Source of the DNA: Branchiostoma belcheri
Lineage: Eukaryota > Chordata > Leptocardii > Amphioxiformes > Branchiostomatidae
Length of the DNA stretch: 64,000 nucleotides
Direction: 5' to 3'
NCBI RefSeq assembly: GCF_001625305.1
Contig: NW_017802425.1
Coordinates: 867,882 to 931,881, forward strand
A program made the translations under genes and the position numbers. Position 1 is the stretch's first letter. Every line of letters starts with the position of its first letter. This document shows, piece after piece, positions 60,229 to 64,000 of the stretch. The notes under the pieces are model-generated. The model was not told the DNA's origin, searched no databases, and worked only from the letters and a program-made list of their open reading frames with translations.

Positions 60229-60783
60229 TGACGTCACATGCAGCATGCGCGGGGGAGACATAGTGTGACGTGGCAGGATGTGACGTCACATGATGTTTTT
60301 TTCTGACACTCTGGAAAGGACAACACGTGATCGATCGGCAAAACTCTTGTATGTGCTGAATAAGTTAGAAGGATTTTACTCATTTTTGGACAGAAAGGTT
60401 GGAAATCGGAACGAAAACATGACGGGAGAAGAATCAATAGAAAGCAATTTTCACATTTTGACTGCAGAAATGGACTGCAGAACACTCAATAAAAAACAGC
60501 ACCCTACCTTCCTGAAAAAAACATCTAAAATTCCTAAAATCCTGTCTCCTCATAACTGTCCCTGTTAGTCCGCAAATACTTTCACCATGCTTGTAAATCA
60601 ATGCATACTTAGGTACACCTTATTTTATTCGGTACCAGGTAGATGTAAAAATCAGCTTGTGCACCTAACAAACCTATGTTGAACTTCACCGTGTAAGTGT
60701 TCCCTGATACTAGAATATCAGTGCCGCGGCGGGCGCTGACGGATGGAAGTGTAGGTGGAGATGTAGGGCAGGAAGTGACGTCA
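60229..60783. promoter_or_regulatory. Three perfect CRE sites
   Basis: TGACGTCA occurs at 60229-60236, 60281-60288 and 60776-60783; the first two sit in the same 13-bp word GTGACGTCACATG. A plus-strand frame of 92 codons (60290-60568, starting MMFFSDTLERTTRDRSAKLL) begins right after the second CRE. It might be coding, but it has no domain, no splice support and no AATAAA. The cluster could drive the plus-strand gene ending at 61309. Confidence 0.4.
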
Positions 60784-61006
60784 CACGTTTTATAACAAGA
60801 TTGTCAGCTAAATCGGACTATAACCTGATGTGGAGGACAGTCTGGCCTGAAAAGTTTTAGATCTGCTGATTTCTTTTTAGTGTTGTCTCTTATGCTTACC
60901 TATTTGTTGATAAGTTTTCAACAGGTACAGGAAGCATATATCGCCGTGGAATATCATAGAATAGGATAACAATCTGGATTAGTGAAAAGTAACCCTAGAT
61001 AGTCAG

Positions 61007-61309
61007 ATGCAGAGATACGCAAGCGCGAATATTTATTACATGGAAAGAGTTATTGATACTGATGAAGGCTCGATTCTCAAAGACACGTTAGAAAAGACCA
61101 CTTCGTATCTGCCATCCTTGTCAAAGTTGCCAGTCCATAAAGGTTTAGCGCCACCTGTCGGAGCAAACCGCAGGATGACGAGAACGAACATTAAGCATAT
61201 GCATGACCTGGACCCTTGCACTGAGAATATCAAAGACGCCCTCTCCCGGCTCGGATACAAAGTGCCTCGAGTGGATGTCACAACAGACATCTTCGTCGAA
61301 AGACACTGA
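61007..61309 (+). CDS. Putative small protein or last exon, convergent with the LRR gene
   Basis: Open frame of 100 codons ending in TGA. The product is hydrophilic and compositionally protein-like, with an inner start MERVIDTDEGSILKDTLEK and the end VTTDIFVERH. An in-frame stop lies 24 bases upstream of the ATG. The ATG follows directly on an AG, so 61007 could be either a start codon or the beginning of a last exon. The antisense frame is also open (92 codons) but reads less like a protein. No signal peptide, membrane segment or known motif is visible. A run rich in Thr, Ser, Leu and Pro is followed by GLAPPVGANRRM and then an acidic and Cys-containing stretch. I do not recognise the family. 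No AATAAA follows on this strand within 100 bases. Confidence 0.42.
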   Translation: MQRYASANIYYMERVIDTDEGSILKDTLEKTTSYLPSLSKLPVHKGLAPPVGANRRMTRTNIKHMHDLDPCTENIKDALSRLGYKVPRVDVTTDIFVERH

Positions 61310-61328
61310 AACACCTTCTTCGAAAAAT

Positions 61329-61334
61329 TTTATT
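61329..61334 (-). terminator. Polyadenylation signal of the LRR gene
   Basis: AATAAA on the minus strand, about 105 bases after the LRR stop codon. It lies just beyond the stop codon of the convergent plus-strand reading frame at 61007-61309, so the two transcripts would have touching or overlapping 3' ends. Confidence 0.6.
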
Positions 61335-61438
61335 TGGTTGGAATACAGAAAAACCAAGAATTGCAAGGTGTTATGTGTGACCAGCAAAAGAACAATAACT
61401 AGCTGAAGGCTATACTGACGACGTCGGTTTCATAATAT

Positions 61439-63312
61439 TCAGAACCGCATTTTATCCAAGCCTTCAGAAAATGACCTTTGTATCTTGCCCACAAATATCC
61501 CCATGGAGAATCCCACCCACAGAAACAACAGCACAACCCCGGCCATGCACAGGATAGAATAATCATCAACCACCGCGGGTGTACAGATCGACATGTTCTC
61601 ATCTCTCCAAACTGTGGGGACTCGGAGACTTTTCCCCGCCCCTGTGAACGGCATGTGCATTCTCTCGTCTCTAACTACCTCCACCCTGCCGGGTCGGCTG
61701 GACTTTGCCGTACTCGGGTCATAGTCCCCGTCCTCGCACACGAAGTCCTTCGGGGTGAGGGTGTCAAAGGCCCGCCCCTTGAGCTTGGGCGGTGCGTTAC
61801 ACACCATGATGTGGGGAGAGTCGATGGTCGGAGCGGTGTTGTTGTTGTCGATGTGTTCCTTCAGCCAGCGGAGGTGACAGTCACATGTCCACGGGTTGTC
61901 CCAGATAAACACCTCGGACAGTCGGGGCAGAGTTCTGCACAGAAAGCAAAGGAGAAATACTCCGTGAGGGTCAAAACTAAAATGGCCAGCCTTAAGCTTG
62001 GTTGTTGCTTCACAGACCCTACATCCTCCCGATTTCTGAAGTTTTTAAACACTATAGGAAATTGAAGGTAAAATCTTAGCTGTTAAACAACTAATGCCAG
62101 GTGTCAATTACCAATGCATGTTACATAGGAACAGGGAACTGATCTTATACATTGTGTCTAAAAGTGTGTGTTCGACCTGGCCAGCTGTCAACAATGTGTT
62201 ATACTACAAACATATCAATTTGAGCGGAGGAATCCAGTGGACAATTTACCAATAGAGAACCAAATTTAAAAGGAGGTGACGACTTACTTTGTGTCTAGAA
62301 GTACGGGGTCTAGCGTGGTCAGCTGATTACCGTCCAGCCAGAGTGTGGTGATGTTCTTGATATCGTGGAAGGCTCCTGTCGGGATGTACGGGATCCGGCT
62401 GCTGCCCATGTACAGCTCCCACATGCCGCTCAGTCCGCTCAGCGTCGCGTTCGTCAGGCGGTCGATGCTGCAGAAATCCGCGTCCAGGATCTGCAGTTTC
62501 CCCAGACCGTCGAACGCGTCGTCCCCGATCGTCGTCAGGGTGTCCTGCTGCCAGACCTGGATCGTCTGGAGTTCCGTCAGGTTGGAGAAGACTCGGGACG
62601 GAATCTCCTTGATCTTGTTGCCGACCAGGTCCAGGTCCGTGAGAGTACCGGGAAGGTCCACAGGCACGCGGGTCAGCTGGTTAAACCTTAGGCCGAGGTA
62701 TTGGAGCTTGGTCGTCTTAAACAGGCCGTCAGGCAGCTCAGTGATTTGGTTAAACCCGATACTCAGACCTGTGAGATGGTGTTGGTACTCGAAACTCCCA
62801 GGAGCGATGTTCTCGACTTGGTTGTTTTCAAAGTCCACGTACACGAGTTGGGGCAGGTGTCTGAAGCTGTCCTCGGTGACGCGTGTGACCTTGTTGTAGT
62901 CGAAGTACAGAGTGTAGAGTTGAGCAGGCAGATTTTTCGGAACGTCGGTAAAGTTTTCGTTCGCGGCCAGGTTGAGAACTCCGAGGAACGGCAGATCGTC
63001 GAACGTCCCGGGCAGAATCGCGTCGTCAGTCAGCTGGTTGGAGCTGAGGTCGATACCGACGAGTGATTTCAGCCCCGCGAAGTCGGTTCTGGAGAGCTTA
63101 GCGATGCCGTTCCCGGAGAGGAGCAGTTGCTGCACGTCTGTCGGAATCCCGGCGGGGACAGACGTCAGGTCGGCCCGGCTACAGTTCACGTACTTCTCCC
63201 CGTCGTTACTGAAGCACGCACATGGCTTGGGGCACGGCTCCCACCCTGCTGCTGCTGAGGACAACAAGCTAAAGCCTGCTACAAATAGAACTATAATTTT
63301 CAGGGCCACCAT
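61439..63312 (-). CDS. LRR type I transmembrane receptor, two exons
   Basis: Spliced gene: exon 1 63312-62288, 353-bp intron, exon 2 61934-61439, giving 506 residues. The donor reads AAA|GTAAGT and the acceptor ends TTTCTGTGCAG; joining them keeps the frame (Asp-Thr-Lys-Thr-Leu-Pro-Arg-Leu). I chose the ATG at 63312 because it starts a good signal peptide (residues 1-22, MVALKIIVLFVAGF...) and has G at -3 and +4; the frame stays open 85 codons upstream but that part looks like 5' UTR. Domains: LRRNT (about 26-55, CPKPCACF...VNC), about 12 LRRs (56-345, LxxLxLxxN pattern), LRRCT (NPWTCDC at 355-361, further Cys at 387 and 408), a stalk, a membrane span (about 468-490) and a short basic tail KIQRSFSEGLDKMRF. 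Several N-glycosylation sequons lie in the ectodomain. Such proteins act in cell-surface recognition or adhesion; the ligand is unknown. The tail has no TIR or kinase domain, so it is not a Toll-like receptor. The LRR spacing resembles SLRP-type repeats, but SLRPs are secreted. Confidence 0.93.
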
Positions 63313-64000
63313 ATCGGGAGAAACAGAACAGTCGGGAGGGTTAGAGAAATACTGGTTGAAGCTGCGGAGTGTCCAGACCACTGCAGTAGAACACAGTGGA
63401 AGATGATATCGGGATAGCTGTTGGGTAACTGTTTTAATGACGACGTGGCCAGAGGTCACCCTACTCCAAAGTACGACAGACGTTGTTGGCTTTTGCCCTA
63501 TTTTTTTACGCCACTTGTTTGTCTGATTACTCAAGGGGAACAAAGGGAAAAGGTCATGCATCGTCATTTATTGAGTTTACTCGGTGCAAGAAGCGGCATG
63601 ACAAAGACTTTGTCTAAAATACTACTGAGACTCGCATGATGAACTGTAGCTCAATCAAAAGTCTTTGCCCAGAATCATCAGATATTAGATATCACCGCTG
63701 ATTACTGATTACCGATATTACTGTGCACTGCTTTTTCACACATCGCACCTTCCCGAAGCAACGGTGAACAAGTTAGGTCAAGTATTTTATAAATTACTGC
63801 ATCAAATTGTTCATGTTCTTGTGGGATTCAATTATTTTAGACCCGGAAAGCGTCCCGGTAGATACCCTCATTTTCCAACCCCACAGGACAGAGATAATAC
63901 CTTCAGGGTGACCTTGCTTTTTTTGGCACGGTTGTTATTGAGAGTCCGACTGGGTGCCGGAGGGAACAGACGAGTTACAGCCAGTGTTTATAATCCGTCC
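63313..64000. other. 5' flank of the LRR gene
   Basis: The minus-strand frame stays open upstream of the chosen ATG as far as 63567, then closes. No TATA box in good position or CpG island is seen. The 5' UTR may extend or be spliced to an exon outside the window. GGACGCTTTCCGGG-type GC patches occur near 63845. Confidence 0.4.

Noticed and set aside
1-64000. CRISPR arrays, rRNA, operons and integrated viruses
   Set aside because: No spaced direct repeats of the CRISPR type, no rRNA words, no prokaryotic gene packing and no reverse transcriptase, integrase or capsid-like frames were seen.

Overview
The window looks like animal nuclear DNA and most probably comes from a cephalochordate (Branchiostoma-like). 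I infer this from four things: a spliced leucine-rich-repeat receptor gene with short introns, tRNA-derived SINEs whose body matches the type common in amphioxus, many small palindromic DNA elements, and long CpG-rich stretches alternating with AT-rich DNA. I could not run a database search, so the taxon is an inference. About 95% of the window is non-coding.

Layout. From 1 to about 5.4 kb I see no recognisable gene. From 5.5 to 6.8 kb there is a CpG-rich island with an octamer and a CCAAT box. From 8.0 to 16.9 kb runs a long CpG-rich plateau with no convincing exon. It carries several dense binding-site clusters: a nested dyad at 8.1 kb, homeodomain pairs at 9.0 kb, RFX-like boxes at 10.8-11.1 kb, a GLI site at 15.37 kb and a ZEB/Snail-type E-box array at 16.0 kb. 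From 17 to 58 kb the DNA is AT-rich, with isolated GC-rich islands at 21.1-21.5, 22.8-23.0, 26.2-26.3, 33.5-34.2, 49.9-50.4 and 56.65-56.95 kb that read like enhancers or promoters. Between them lie fold-back elements and MITEs (20.1, 24.1, 27.7, 54.2 kb), a 29-30 bp minisatellite (29.76-30.26 kb), a nearly perfect 12-bp tandem array (41.03-41.21 kb) and diverged repeat pairs. A non-autonomous element with hairpin ends, resembling a Helitron, lies at 58.57-59.36 kb, followed by a SINE at 59.8 kb.

Genes. The only gene I can define fully is a two-exon gene on the minus strand at 61439-63312. It encodes a 506-residue type I membrane protein with a signal peptide, LRRNT, about 12 LRRs, LRRCT, one membrane span and a 15-residue tail. 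A roughly 100-residue plus-strand reading frame at 61007-61309 converges on it tail to tail. A probable terminal exon on the minus strand (46451-46762) has a polyadenylation signal downstream; a YY1/CCAAT promoter facing it at 56.7-56.9 kb may be its start. On the plus strand, 46908-47653 contains what may be a very small three-exon gene. Their functions are not recognisable from sequence alone.

The window therefore reads as a gene-poor regulatory landscape next to an LRR surface-receptor gene. Its most distinctive content is compact, symmetric motif clusters and a set of related palindromic mobile elements. I saw no CRISPR array, rRNA, intact tRNA gene or virus-derived element.
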